Part shown: piece by piece, positions 8,389 to 16,964 of the stretch
Position numbering within the stretch: the first letter of the stretch is position 1
How the letters are laid out: every line of letters begins with the position of its first letter
DNA from: Neobacillus citreus
Lineage (GTDB): Bacteria > Bacillota > Bacilli > Bacillales > Cytobacillaceae
Assembly (NCBI RefSeq): GCF_018343545.2
Contig: NZ_JAGYPE020000015.1
Coordinates: 26,664-90,663 of the forward strand
Direction: 5' to 3'
Length of the DNA stretch: 64,000 nucleotides
Notes under the pieces: model-generated
What the model was told of the DNA's origin: nothing
Database searches by the model: none
What the model saw: the letters and a program-made list of their open reading frames with translations, nothing else
Translations under genes and position numbers: made by a program

Positions 8389-9057
8389 ATGAAGCATTAT
8401 TTAAAAGTTAAGAGAATAGTAGATATAATTTTATCGTTTATTGGTTTACTAGTATCTTTTCCACTGATGGTTGTTATTTCAATTGCAATAAAACTTGATT
8501 CCAAGGGACCAATTTTATTTAAACAAGAAAGACTAGGATTAAACGGAAAATTGTTTCATATGTATAAATTTCGCTCTATGGTTGTGGGAGCAGAAAAAGG
8601 CGGAGTTTATGAAACAAAGGGAGACCCAAGGGTAACGAGAGTTGGCAAATTTATTAGGAAAACTAGTTTTGATGAATTTCCCCAGTTTTTCAATATTTTA
8701 AAAGGTGATATGTCTTTAATTGGACCAAGACCAACTTTGCCCTATCATCCATGGCCCTTGGAACAATATTCTGATGAACAAATTATCAGATTTAAAGTTC
8801 GACCAGGTATAACGGGTTGGGCACAAATTAATGGCAGGAAAGATTTGACTTGGGGAAAAAGGATTCAATTTGACGTTGAATACGTTCAAAATGTATCCTT
8901 TTTTTTTGATTTAAAAATATTCTTAAAAACAATTATTAAGGTTGTCATGATGAAAGACAACCTTAATATTGGAGAAACTGAACAAATTAAAGACCGGAGT
9001 TTTTATACGGAAAATACGGAACTTGCCACTACAAATGAAGAAGGTGAGTTGGATTAA
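8389..9057 (+). CDS. Undecaprenyl-phosphate sugar phosphotransferase (priming, EpsL/WcaJ family)
   Basis: A 222-aa sugar transferase. It has one N-terminal membrane segment (about residues 10-33) and the bacterial sugar transferase signature: FKQERLGLNGKLFHMYKFRS, then RKTSFDEFPQFFNILKGDMS and LIGPRPTLP. It would load the first sugar phosphate onto undecaprenyl phosphate to start the EPS repeat unit. It overlaps the next gene by one base (TAATG), so the two are translationally coupled. Confidence 0.92.
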   Translation: MKHYLKVKRIVDIILSFIGLLVSFPLMVVISIAIKLDSKGPILFKQERLGLNGKLFHMYKFRSMVVGAEKGGVYETKGDPRVTRVGKFIRKTSFDEFPQFFNILKGDMSLIGPRPTLPYHPWPLEQYSDEQIIRFKVRPGITGWAQINGRKDLTWGKRIQFDVEYVQNVSFFFDLKIFLKTIIKVVMMKDNLNIGETEQIKDRSFYTENTELATTNEEGELD

Positions 9058-9875
9058 TGTCACTAAAATTAATGTATATCACGAATAATGAAAAAATTGC
9101 AAAAATAGCAGAATGTCATGGCGTTGATTGGATTTTTATTGATTTGGAGATTAATGGTAAAACAGAAAGGCAGGGACATTTAAATACTGTTATTTCAAGA
9201 CATAGCGTTGATGATGTCGTTAGAATCAAGAAAGTATTATCAAAATCACAATTATTAGTAAGAGTAAATCCAATTTTTAATGGATCGAAAGATGAAATTG
9301 ATAGAGTAATAGAAGGTGGAGCAGACATTGTCATGCTCCCTTTTTTTAAATCAAAAGAGGAAGTAAAGATTTTTATTGATTATGTGCGTGGTCGTGCACA
9401 AGTTTGTCTTCTCTGTGAAACCCCGGAAGCAGTTGTACATATTGACTCTATTTTAGAGGCAGGTGCAATTGACTATATTCATATTGGCTTAAATGATTTG
9501 TATCTTGGTTATAAAATGAAGTTTATGTTTGAACCTTTAGCAAACGGCACAGTAGAAATGCTTTGTAATAAATTCAAAACGAAGGGAATCAAATTTGGAT
9601 TTGGCGGAATAGCACAACTTGGTCGAGGTACGCTGCCTGCGGAGAATATCATAGCTGAACACTATCGTCTAGGCTCGACAATGACCATTTTGTCTAGGAG
9701 TTTTTGTGATTCAAAACTTATTTTAGATATTGATAAAATAAATGAAACAATGAAAAACGGAATAAAGAATATTAGAGATTATGAAGATTATTTAAGTAAA
9801 AAAGAAGACCATTTTTTTAATGAAAATCGGGAAATAGTAGTGAATAAAGTGTTAAGTTTGTATGCAAGAAATTAA
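9057..9875 (+). CDS. HpcH/HpaI-family aldolase in the EPS locus
   Basis: A 272-aa TIM-barrel protein with the HpcH/HpaI aldolase/citrate-lyase pattern: VDWIFIDLE near the N-terminus, LLVRVNPIF, ADIVMLPFFKS, and CLLCETPEAVVHIDSI with the conserved Glu. Family members cleave or form 2-keto-3-hydroxy acids with pyruvate-like substrates and a divalent metal. An aldolase is unusual in an EPS cluster. With the following 2-hydroxyacid dehydrogenase it may make an acidic building block or substituent. The substrate cannot be told from the sequence. Confidence 0.8.
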   Translation: MSLKLMYITNNEKIAKIAECHGVDWIFIDLEINGKTERQGHLNTVISRHSVDDVVRIKKVLSKSQLLVRVNPIFNGSKDEIDRVIEGGADIVMLPFFKSKEEVKIFIDYVRGRAQVCLLCETPEAVVHIDSILEAGAIDYIHIGLNDLYLGYKMKFMFEPLANGTVEMLCNKFKTKGIKFGFGGIAQLGRGTLPAENIIAEHYRLGSTMTILSRSFCDSKLILDIDKINETMKNGIKNIRDYEDYLSKKEDHFFNENREIVVNKVLSLYARN

Positions 9876-9896
9876 TAACTTAACGGGGAATATAAA

Positions 9897-10823
9897 ATGA
9901 ATTTATTATTAACTGGAGCTTATAGCTATAGTCAAACTCAAATAAAATTACTTGAATCCTTAGGTCTGAAGATTGTGTATATACAAGATGAAAGAATACC
10001 TTTGGGGTTTGATGTTTCAGATATTGACGCTGTTGTCTGTAATGGACTATTTCTTTATAATGAAATATCAAAATTTAAGAGCCTTAAGTTTATTCAGCTT
10101 ACTAGTGCAGGAATAGAACGGGTTCCAATAGATTATATAAAAGAAAATAATATAATTATTTGCAATGCCAAAGAGGTTTATAGTAATTCTATAGCCGAAT
10201 TTGTGATTTTAAAAGTCCTGGAAATATTCAAAAAAAGCCGTTATTTTTATAAGCTTCAAGAAGAGTGTAGATGGGAAAAACAAAGAGACCTGTTAGAATT
10301 AACGGATAAATATGTATCAATTATCGGTTATGGTGATATTGGAAAAGCAGTAGCGTATCGACTAAAACCTTTTGGTGTAAAGCTTATTGGTGTTGGACGG
10401 CGGCCCATTCAATCGGATTTAATTGATGAATATTATCTAATCGATCAGTTGGAAGAAGTTTTATGGAAAAGCGATATAATTATTTTGACAGTTCCATTGA
10501 CTAAGCAAACATTCCATTTAATTAACGAACATATGTTGAATCAAATGAAAAATAATAGTGTGTTGGTCAATATCTCCCGTGGAAGTATCATTGATGAACG
10601 TGCATTATTCCATTTTGTGAATAATGGAAAATTTTTAGGGGTAGTCCTTGATGTATTTGAGGAAGAACCCCTTCCTCGGACAAATCCATTATGGGGCATG
10701 GAAAGAATTATAATCACACCTCATAACTCATATGTTTCTGATAAAACCAATGCTAGACTTTTTTCAATAATTGTAAACAATTTGAAGAATTTTATTCAGA
10801 ATAGACAATTGAAAGAATTGTAA
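9897..10823 (+). CDS. D-isomer-specific 2-hydroxyacid dehydrogenase
   Basis: A 308-aa NAD(P)-dependent dehydrogenase. The cofactor fold shows as VSIIGYGDIGKAVAYRLKPF, followed by SDIIILTVPLTKQT, LVNISRGSIIDE with the catalytic Arg, VVLDVFEEEPLP with the catalytic Glu, and ITPHNSY with the catalytic His. It would interconvert a 2-keto acid and a D-2-hydroxy acid. It lies 21 bp after the aldolase, so the two probably act in sequence on the product of the aldol step. The substrate is unknown. Confidence 0.85.
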   Translation: MNLLLTGAYSYSQTQIKLLESLGLKIVYIQDERIPLGFDVSDIDAVVCNGLFLYNEISKFKSLKFIQLTSAGIERVPIDYIKENNIIICNAKEVYSNSIAEFVILKVLEIFKKSRYFYKLQEECRWEKQRDLLELTDKYVSIIGYGDIGKAVAYRLKPFGVKLIGVGRRPIQSDLIDEYYLIDQLEEVLWKSDIIILTVPLTKQTFHLINEHMLNQMKNNSVLVNISRGSIIDERALFHFVNNGKFLGVVLDVFEEEPLPRTNPLWGMERIIITPHNSYVSDKTNARLFSIIVNNLKNFIQNRQLKEL

Positions 10824-10846
10824 TACTCGAGGTAGGGGGAGCCCAT

Positions 10847-11413
10847 TTGGAAACATATGAAATACAGAATATGTTAGATAATGATCAACAATTTCAAAAG
10901 TTAATCTTTAGAAGAGGCTATTTAATATCCACAAAAAAATTAAAGAATGGAAATTGCTTTCCGTTCTATAATCATTGGTCCGAGACTAAAATTAACGATT
11001 ATTTTTTGTATTTACATGAAGATCAGAAAAAGTTTATTTTAAAAAAATCCGGTAGAGCATTTATTTTAATTGGGCATGCCTATAACCCTTGGGATGATAT
11101 TGATGACGAAAATCTAATATTGAGCAACTTGGCCGAAGTATACGAAACTAGAAAAACGAATTTTTTTAATGAATTAAGTAAAGTAACAGGTGTATTTGTA
11201 ATTTTTATTATTGAAAATAATAGTTTTATCGCTGTCCAGGACAGTGTTGGTATTATGCCACTTTTTTATTCTTATCATAATAAACAAATATTTTACTCTT
11301 CGCATTCACAGCTAATTGCAGATATATGTAAATATAATATGGACCCAGATATAGAAAGGATAGTTAATTCAAAATTTTACTTATTTGGAATAAGACATTT
11401 ACCCAATCTTTAA
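10847..11413 (+). CDS. Asparagine-synthetase-like N-terminal half (split gene, part 1)
   Basis: A 188-aa protein matching the N-terminal amidotransferase-like part of asparagine synthetases (VFVIFIIENNSFIAVQDSVG, then IMPLFYSYHNKQIFYSSHSQ). It lacks the Cys that should follow the initiator Met, so it cannot be a glutaminase. It starts at TTG 10847 after GGTAGGGGGA. Its stop TAA overlaps the ATG of the next gene (TAATG), which encodes the C-terminal half in another frame. Roughly 50-60 residues that normally join the halves seem to be missing, so this is either a natural two-subunit enzyme or a gene damaged by deletion. Confidence 0.65.
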   Translation: METYEIQNMLDNDQQFQKLIFRRGYLISTKKLKNGNCFPFYNHWSETKINDYFLYLHEDQKKFILKKSGRAFILIGHAYNPWDDIDDENLILSNLAEVYETRKTNFFNELSKVTGVFVIFIIENNSFIAVQDSVGIMPLFYSYHNKQIFYSSHSQLIADICKYNMDPDIERIVNSKFYLFGIRHLPNL

Positions 11414-12312
11414 TGGATCATTCTGAAGTGATAGATACCATTAGTAACATATTAAAAAATAGTATGAGATTGATTTCAAAGAAATTTAAGGCCTCAATAT
11501 CACTGACAGGTGGTATAGATAGCAAAATGACATTAGCAGCTGCAAAAGACTTTTATCAAAGTTTTAGATATTTTAGCTTTTATTCAACACAAGCCGAAGA
11601 AAAAGATGCGCTTGCTGCAAATAAAATATGTAAAGAATTAACGTTGGAACATAAAGTTTATAAGGTTCCCCAAACAAACGAAGAGATTGGAAACTTTAAT
11701 TTACTATCGCAGATCATAGATCATAATTCAGCATATATAAAAAAACATAAAGAAACAGAATTACGAAAAATAATTCATTTATATCAGGAAAGTGAAATTG
11801 AAATGGAAGTAAAATCGCATGTTTCTGAAATAGGAAGAGCATTTTATTATAAGAAACTGGGTAAAAAAATATTACCAAGGCCTATATCACCAAGACATAT
11901 GAGCAATTTATATAAAAGAAATATGTTTAATAGAGAAACATTAAGGTATATGGACAATGCATTTCTAGAATTCATTCAAATGACTGATTTTGGAAAATCC
12001 TTTAAAAATCGATACGATGAATCAGATATGTTTTATTGGGAGCATCGTATGAGTCAATGGGCATCCTTGGTTAAACAGGATTTCGATTTCTCTCACAATA
12101 CAACCATTATCTATAATAATAGACAACTGTTAGATTTGTTTATGAATTTTACATTAGAGGACAGAATTAACGATAATCCGCAGAAAGAAATAATTGAGGG
12201 GTTAAATCCAAAATTATTTGATTTGAATATAAAAAATGATAATGCAATGAAAAACAAGAAACGTATAATACTTGAAAAAGTATTTTTTGAATTAAATTCA
12301 TTGATACCATAA
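11413..12312 (+). CDS. Asparagine-synthetase-like C-terminal half (split gene, part 2)
   Basis: A 299-aa ATP pyrophosphatase-type domain with the PP-loop SLTGGIDSKMTLAAA (about residues 30-44). This fold adenylates a carboxylate so that an amine can attack it, so an amidation or amide bond in the polysaccharide or a precursor is possible. There is no ribosome site of its own; the ATG overlaps the upstream stop, so translation must be coupled. Together with the aldolase and hydroxyacid dehydrogenase it may form and attach an acid-amide decoration (inference). Confidence 0.65.
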   Translation: MDHSEVIDTISNILKNSMRLISKKFKASISLTGGIDSKMTLAAAKDFYQSFRYFSFYSTQAEEKDALAANKICKELTLEHKVYKVPQTNEEIGNFNLLSQIIDHNSAYIKKHKETELRKIIHLYQESEIEMEVKSHVSEIGRAFYYKKLGKKILPRPISPRHMSNLYKRNMFNRETLRYMDNAFLEFIQMTDFGKSFKNRYDESDMFYWEHRMSQWASLVKQDFDFSHNTTIIYNNRQLLDLFMNFTLEDRINDNPQKEIIEGLNPKLFDLNIKNDNAMKNKKRIILEKVFFELNSLIP

Positions 12313-12331
12313 AGAAAGGAAAACATATAAA

Positions 12332-13435
12332 GTGAAATTTATATTAATATCGCCAAAAAATCGAACCATTTATAATTTTAGAGGCGATTTGATCAAGGAA
12401 ATAAGGTCTAAAGGTTATGAAATAATCGTTACGGGGCCAAACTTGGATAATATTGATAAAGTAAAAGGGCTCGGAGTTAGATTTGAATTAATTCCTTTAA
12501 ATAAAACAGGACTTAATATTTATGAGGATCTAAAATATCTTATTCGGCTTATTAAACTTTTCAGAAGTGAAAAACCTGATATCACACTTGGATATACGAT
12601 TAAACCAGTTATTTATGGGAGTTTAGCTGCAAAATTTTCGGGTGTTAAGAATATTTATTCAATGGTAACTGGTGCTGGTTATGTTTTCACAGCGAAAACT
12701 TTAAAAGCAAATATAATAAAATACTTTGCCTCGCTTCTCTATCGAATTGGTTTTCGATGTTCAAAGAAAGTAATTTTTCAAAATAATGATGATATGGAAG
12801 AGTTTATCAAAAATAATTTAATAAAAAAAGATAAATGTGAACTAGTAAATGGTTCAGGGGTTAACATGGATAAATATCCACCTGTAGATTTCCCTGAAAC
12901 ATTTACTTTTTTTATGCTTTCAAGGGTACTACATAGTAAAGGAATTAGAGAATACCTGGAAGCAGCAAAAAAAGTGAAAGAAAAATACCCGGATGTTCGA
13001 TTTATGCTTCTTGGAGCTGTTGAAAATATACAAGATTCACTAAAAAGACAAGAATTAGACCCATATATAGAAAATGGAATTATTGATTATTTTGATGAGA
13101 CGAATGATGTAGCAAGTTTTTATAAACAATGTTCAGTATATGTACTTCCTTCCTACAGAGAGGGCACACCTCGGACGGTACTTGAAGCAATGGCAATGGG
13201 AAGACCGATTATTACTTCAGATGCCCCTGGATGCAGAGAAACGGTTATTGAGGAAAAAAATGGTTTTTTAGTACCGGTTAAAAACAGTGATTTATTGGCT
13301 AACAAAATGGAATGGTTTATACAACATCAGGATAAAATTCATGACATGGGTCGAGCAAGCTATGAATTATGTCGTGGAAAGTTTGATGTTAACAAAGTAA
13401 ACGAAGAGATGTTAAAACATATGAGTATAAAATGA
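12332..13435 (+). CDS. Glycosyltransferase family 4 (GT-B; EpsD-like)
   Basis: A 367-aa GT-B glycosyltransferase. The N-terminal half has FRGDLIKEIRSKGYEIIVTG and KPDITLGYTIKPVIYGSLAA. The C-terminal half has MLSRVLHSKGIREYLEAA, VYVLPSYREGTPRTVLEAMA with the E-x7-E region, and GRPIITSDAPGCRE. It starts at GTG 12332 after AAGAAAGGA. It should add one sugar of the lipid-linked EPS repeat on the inner face of the membrane. The sugar is not predictable. Confidence 0.88.
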   Translation: MKFILISPKNRTIYNFRGDLIKEIRSKGYEIIVTGPNLDNIDKVKGLGVRFELIPLNKTGLNIYEDLKYLIRLIKLFRSEKPDITLGYTIKPVIYGSLAAKFSGVKNIYSMVTGAGYVFTAKTLKANIIKYFASLLYRIGFRCSKKVIFQNNDDMEEFIKNNLIKKDKCELVNGSGVNMDKYPPVDFPETFTFFMLSRVLHSKGIREYLEAAKKVKEKYPDVRFMLLGAVENIQDSLKRQELDPYIENGIIDYFDETNDVASFYKQCSVYVLPSYREGTPRTVLEAMAMGRPIITSDAPGCRETVIEEKNGFLVPVKNSDLLANKMEWFIQHQDKIHDMGRASYELCRGKFDVNKVNEEMLKHMSIK

Positions 13436-13446
13436 GGGATGCTATT

Positions 13447-14832
13447 ATGAATCTTTATGAAAAGATTATTAATAAACAAGAAAAAATCTCTTTACTTGGA
13501 CTAGGGTATGTTGGTATGCCGATTGCGGTAGCTTTTGCGAAGAAGGTGAATGTTATTGGGTTCGACTTGAACAAGGAAAAAATAGAGTTATATAAATCCG
13601 GTAAGGATCCTACGAAGGAAGTTGGGGATGAAGTAATAAGCAATACAACAGTAGATTTTACTTCAGATGATACAAGATTGAGAGAATCAAAATTTCATAT
13701 TGTTGCGGTACCGACACCAGTAAAAGAGGATCGTACTCCGGACCTTTCCCCTATAGAATCAGCGAGTCGGCTATTAGGGAAAAACCTGACAAGAGGTTCT
13801 ATTGTCGTGTTTGAATCAACCGTTTACCCTGGGGTTACGGAGGATGTGTGTGTTCCTATATTAGAAGAAGAATCAGGATATAAATGTGGGGTGGACTTTA
13901 AAGTTGGATATTCTCCGGAACGAATTAATCCTGGAGATAAAATTCACCGATTAGAAAATATTATTAAAATTGTGGCCGGAATAGATGAAGAAACCCTTGA
14001 TATTATAGCAAAAGTTTATGAATTAGTTGTTGAGGCAGGCGTACATAGAGCAGAAAGTATTAAAGTTGCCGAGGCTGCGAAAGTGATAGAGAACTCCCAA
14101 CGTGATATAAATATTGCTTTCATGAATGAGCTTTCAATCATATTTAACAAAATGGGGATAGACACAAAAGCTGTATTAGAAGCGGCGGGTACAAAATGGA
14201 ATTTTCTTAGTTTTTCACCGGGGTTAGTCGGAGGCCATTGCATTGGAGTCGATCCTTATTATTTAACATATAAGGCGGAACAATTGGGTTATCACTCTCA
14301 GATTATTCTCTCAGGAAGAAAAATTAATGATGATATGGGTAAGTATGTTGCAGAAAATACAGTTAAGAAAATGATTAGAGCAAATAAACCAATCAATGGT
14401 GGAAAAGTAGCTATTTTGGGGGTTACGTTTAAGGAAAATTGTCCAGATGTTCGTAATACAAAAGTCATCGATATTATTAAAGAGTTAGAGGAATACGGAT
14501 TGGATGTAATGGTTGTCGATCCAGTAGCAGACCGGGATAATTTGTGGAATGAATATCGAATCAATCCTTATACCATTGAGGAAATTAAGGGGATTGATGC
14601 AGTGATTTTTGCGGTTGCACATGATGAGTTCAAGAATATAAAACTTGAAATAATCAAAAATATGTTTACAAAAGTTAATAACAGCTATTTGGAAATTATG
14701 CAAGAAATTGCAGCTGCATCCGAGGAAATTACGAATTTTTCCGGCGAAAATGAAGGTGTGCTTATTGATATAAGGGGTTTATTTGATCGTAAAGAGGCTG
14801 AAGAATTAGGATTTATATATTGGAGGCTATAA
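13447..14832 (+). CDS. UDP-N-acetylhexosamine 6-dehydrogenase (TviB/WbpA-type)
   Basis: A UDP-sugar dehydrogenase of about 461 aa. It has an N-terminal NAD fold (SLLGLGYVGMPIAVAFAKK), FESTVYPGVTEDVC, YSPERINPGD, and the catalytic Cys in GGHCIGVDPYY. I chose ATG 13447 because GAGGGATG lies 6-7 bases upstream and family members begin near MNLYEKI; an in-frame ATG at 13432 overlaps the previous stop. It oxidises UDP-GlcNAc or UDP-GalNAc to the uronic acid, giving the EPS a negative charge. The next gene is the matching epimerase, as in tviB-tviC. Confidence 0.9.
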   Translation: MNLYEKIINKQEKISLLGLGYVGMPIAVAFAKKVNVIGFDLNKEKIELYKSGKDPTKEVGDEVISNTTVDFTSDDTRLRESKFHIVAVPTPVKEDRTPDLSPIESASRLLGKNLTRGSIVVFESTVYPGVTEDVCVPILEEESGYKCGVDFKVGYSPERINPGDKIHRLENIIKIVAGIDEETLDIIAKVYELVVEAGVHRAESIKVAEAAKVIENSQRDINIAFMNELSIIFNKMGIDTKAVLEAAGTKWNFLSFSPGLVGGHCIGVDPYYLTYKAEQLGYHSQIILSGRKINDDMGKYVAENTVKKMIRANKPINGGKVAILGVTFKENCPDVRNTKVIDIIKELEEYGLDVMVVDPVADRDNLWNEYRINPYTIEEIKGIDAVIFAVAHDEFKNIKLEIIKNMFTKVNNSYLEIMQEIAAASEEITNFSGENEGVLIDIRGLFDRKEAEELGFIYWRL

Positions 14833-14835
14833 TAG

Positions 14836-15825
14836 ATGGGCTATGCAGATATAAAGTTTTCAGAAGGTTCGAAATTCCTTGTGACTGGTGCAGCGGGATT
14901 CATTGGTTCCAATTTAGTTGAGGCAATTTTAAATCTCGGCTATAAAGTTAAGGGATTGGATAACTTTTCAACTGGAAAAAAGGAAAATATTGAGTTGTTT
15001 ATTGGTAATCCGAGATTTGAGTTAATAGAAGGGGATATAAGGAATTTTGAAATCTGCATGGATGCATGTTTGGGAGTAGATTTTGTATTGCATCAGGCTG
15101 CTTGGGGAAGTGTTCCGAGAAGTATTGAAATGCCACTAATATACGAAGAAATCAATATTAAAGGATCACTTAATATGCTAGAAGCATCTAGACAAAACCA
15201 TGTCAAAAAATTTGTCTATGCTTCCAGTTCTTCTGTTTATGGGGATGAACCAAATTTGCCCAAAAGGGAAGGTCGGGAGGGAAACTTACTTTCTCCCTAT
15301 GCACTCACTAAAAGGGTAAATGAGGAATATGCAAAACTATATTCAAAATTGTTCGGTTTACACACATATGGATTACGGTATTTTAATGTATTTGGTAAAA
15401 GGCAGAATCCAAATGGAGCATACGCAGCGGTAATTCCGAAATTCACCAGTCAAATATTAAATGATGAAAGACCAACGATTAACGGAGATGGGCTCCATAG
15501 CAGAGATTTCACTTATATCGAGAATGTCATTGAGGCTAATTTAAAGGCATGTTTGGCTTCTCAAGAAGCTGCAGGGGAAGTATATAACATTGCGTATGGC
15601 GGCAGGGAATATCTCATTGATGTTTACAAACAACTTTGTAATGCACTTGGTAAAAATATTGAACCAATTTTTGGCCCTGAGAGAAAGGGGGATGTACGAC
15701 ACAGTAACGCAGATATTTCTAAAGCGGTTGCCATGTTGAACTATCAGCCTGACTGGAGTTTTGATAAAGGGATATTAGCTGCAATAAAATGGTATAAGGA
15801 GAATTTAGTATGTCTCAGCCAATAA
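14836..15825 (+). CDS. NAD-dependent UDP-sugar 4-epimerase (TviC/WbpP-type SDR)
   Basis: A 329-aa extended SDR. The cofactor motif is VTGAAGFIGSNL, followed by HQAAWGSVPRS, the Ser of the catalytic triad in ASSSSVYGDEP, and the catalytic YALTK (with Tyr and Lys). WbpP/TviC enzymes interconvert UDP-GlcNAc(A) and UDP-GalNAc(A). With the upstream dehydrogenase this makes UDP-GalNAcA. Only 3 bp separate the two genes, and the 3' end overlaps the next glycosyltransferase by 16 bp. Confidence 0.9.
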   Translation: MGYADIKFSEGSKFLVTGAAGFIGSNLVEAILNLGYKVKGLDNFSTGKKENIELFIGNPRFELIEGDIRNFEICMDACLGVDFVLHQAAWGSVPRSIEMPLIYEEINIKGSLNMLEASRQNHVKKFVYASSSSVYGDEPNLPKREGREGNLLSPYALTKRVNEEYAKLYSKLFGLHTYGLRYFNVFGKRQNPNGAYAAVIPKFTSQILNDERPTINGDGLHSRDFTYIENVIEANLKACLASQEAAGEVYNIAYGGREYLIDVYKQLCNALGKNIEPIFGPERKGDVRHSNADISKAVAMLNYQPDWSFDKGILAAIKWYKENLVCLSQ

Positions 15826-16940
15826 GAATTCTACAAGTTTTTGCACAAATGAATAGAGGCGGTGCAGAAACTATGATTATGAATTTATATCAGAATATTG
15901 ATCGCTCTAAAATTCAATTTGATTTTATCGTTCATACAGATGAGAAATGCGCGTATGATGATGAAATATTGAAACTAGGAGGGAGAATATTTCGAGTACC
16001 AGCATATTGTGGAAAAAATCATTTTAGTTATATTAAGGTTTGGAAAAAATTTTTTGAAGAGCACAATGAGTTCAAAATCATTCATGGCCATGTCAGAAGT
16101 ACAGCTTCAATCTATCTTAAAATAGCAAAGAAAAGAGGTTTAACAACTATTGCACATAGTCATAGTACTTCCTCTGGCAAAGGGTTAAAAGCAATGTATA
16201 AAGATTTTTTGCAATATGGGATTCGATATACAGCCGATTACTTTTTCGCATGTTCTAAACCCGCAGGAGAATGGTTGTTTGGAAAAGAAAAACTAAAAAA
16301 GGAAAATTTCTTTATATTAAATAATGCAATTGATATAAAGAAATTTATTTATAACCAGGAGCTTAGGTCTAGAAAAAGAAAAGAATTTAATATTGAAGAT
16401 AGGTTTGTTATTGGACATATCGGTAATTTTACTATTCCTAAAAATCATAATTTTATAATTGATATATTTAAATTGATACATGAAATAAAACCTAAAACCG
16501 TTTTGATGTTAGTAGGAGATGGTAGTCTGAGACCTTCAATTGAGAGAAAAATTCATAGCCTAGGGTTAATGAATCATGTTATTTTAACTGGGGTCCGTAC
16601 CGATATTTCTGAATTACTACAAGCAATGGATATTTTTGTGTTTCCCTCGCTATATGAAGGTTTAGGGATCGCAGTTATTGAAGCGCAGGCTGCAGGTTTA
16701 CCTTGTATCATTTCAAATAAACTGCCTAATGAAGTTATGATAACAAACTTAGTAAAAAAACTTTCTATCCATGACCCTGTAGATAGATGGAGTGAAGAAG
16801 TTTTAAGAGTGTCAAATGGTTATGTTCGTGAAAATAAATTTGATGAGATATTTATAGCTAAATATGATGTAAATGATAATGTAAAGTGGTTAGAAAGGTT
16901 TTATATTACACAATATGGAAAGTCAATAATTTATAGTTAA
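15810..16940 (+). CDS. Glycosyltransferase family 4 (EpsF-like)
   Basis: A 376-aa GT-B enzyme: RILQVFAQMNRGGAETMIMN at the N-terminus, IIHGHVRSTASIYLKIAKKR, then IGHIGNFTIPKNHNFIIDIF, LMLVGDGSLRPSIE, and VFPSLYEGLGIAVIEAQAAG with the conserved E-x7-E. It resembles B. subtilis EpsF. It overlaps the epimerase gene and belongs to the same transcript. It transfers one sugar during repeat-unit assembly; donor and linkage are unknown. Confidence 0.88.
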   Translation: MSQPIRILQVFAQMNRGGAETMIMNLYQNIDRSKIQFDFIVHTDEKCAYDDEILKLGGRIFRVPAYCGKNHFSYIKVWKKFFEEHNEFKIIHGHVRSTASIYLKIAKKRGLTTIAHSHSTSSGKGLKAMYKDFLQYGIRYTADYFFACSKPAGEWLFGKEKLKKENFFILNNAIDIKKFIYNQELRSRKRKEFNIEDRFVIGHIGNFTIPKNHNFIIDIFKLIHEIKPKTVLMLVGDGSLRPSIERKIHSLGLMNHVILTGVRTDISELLQAMDIFVFPSLYEGLGIAVIEAQAAGLPCIISNKLPNEVMITNLVKKLSIHDPVDRWSEEVLRVSNGYVRENKFDEIFIAKYDVNDNVKWLERFYITQYGKSIIYS

Positions 16941-16964
16941 CATTATTTATTTGGAGGTAGAAAG

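Noticed and set aside
10847..12312. A third lasso cyclase in the EPS locus
   Set aside because: The asparagine-synthetase-like pair has no precursor, kinase, B1 or B2 next to it, and sits among sugar genes.
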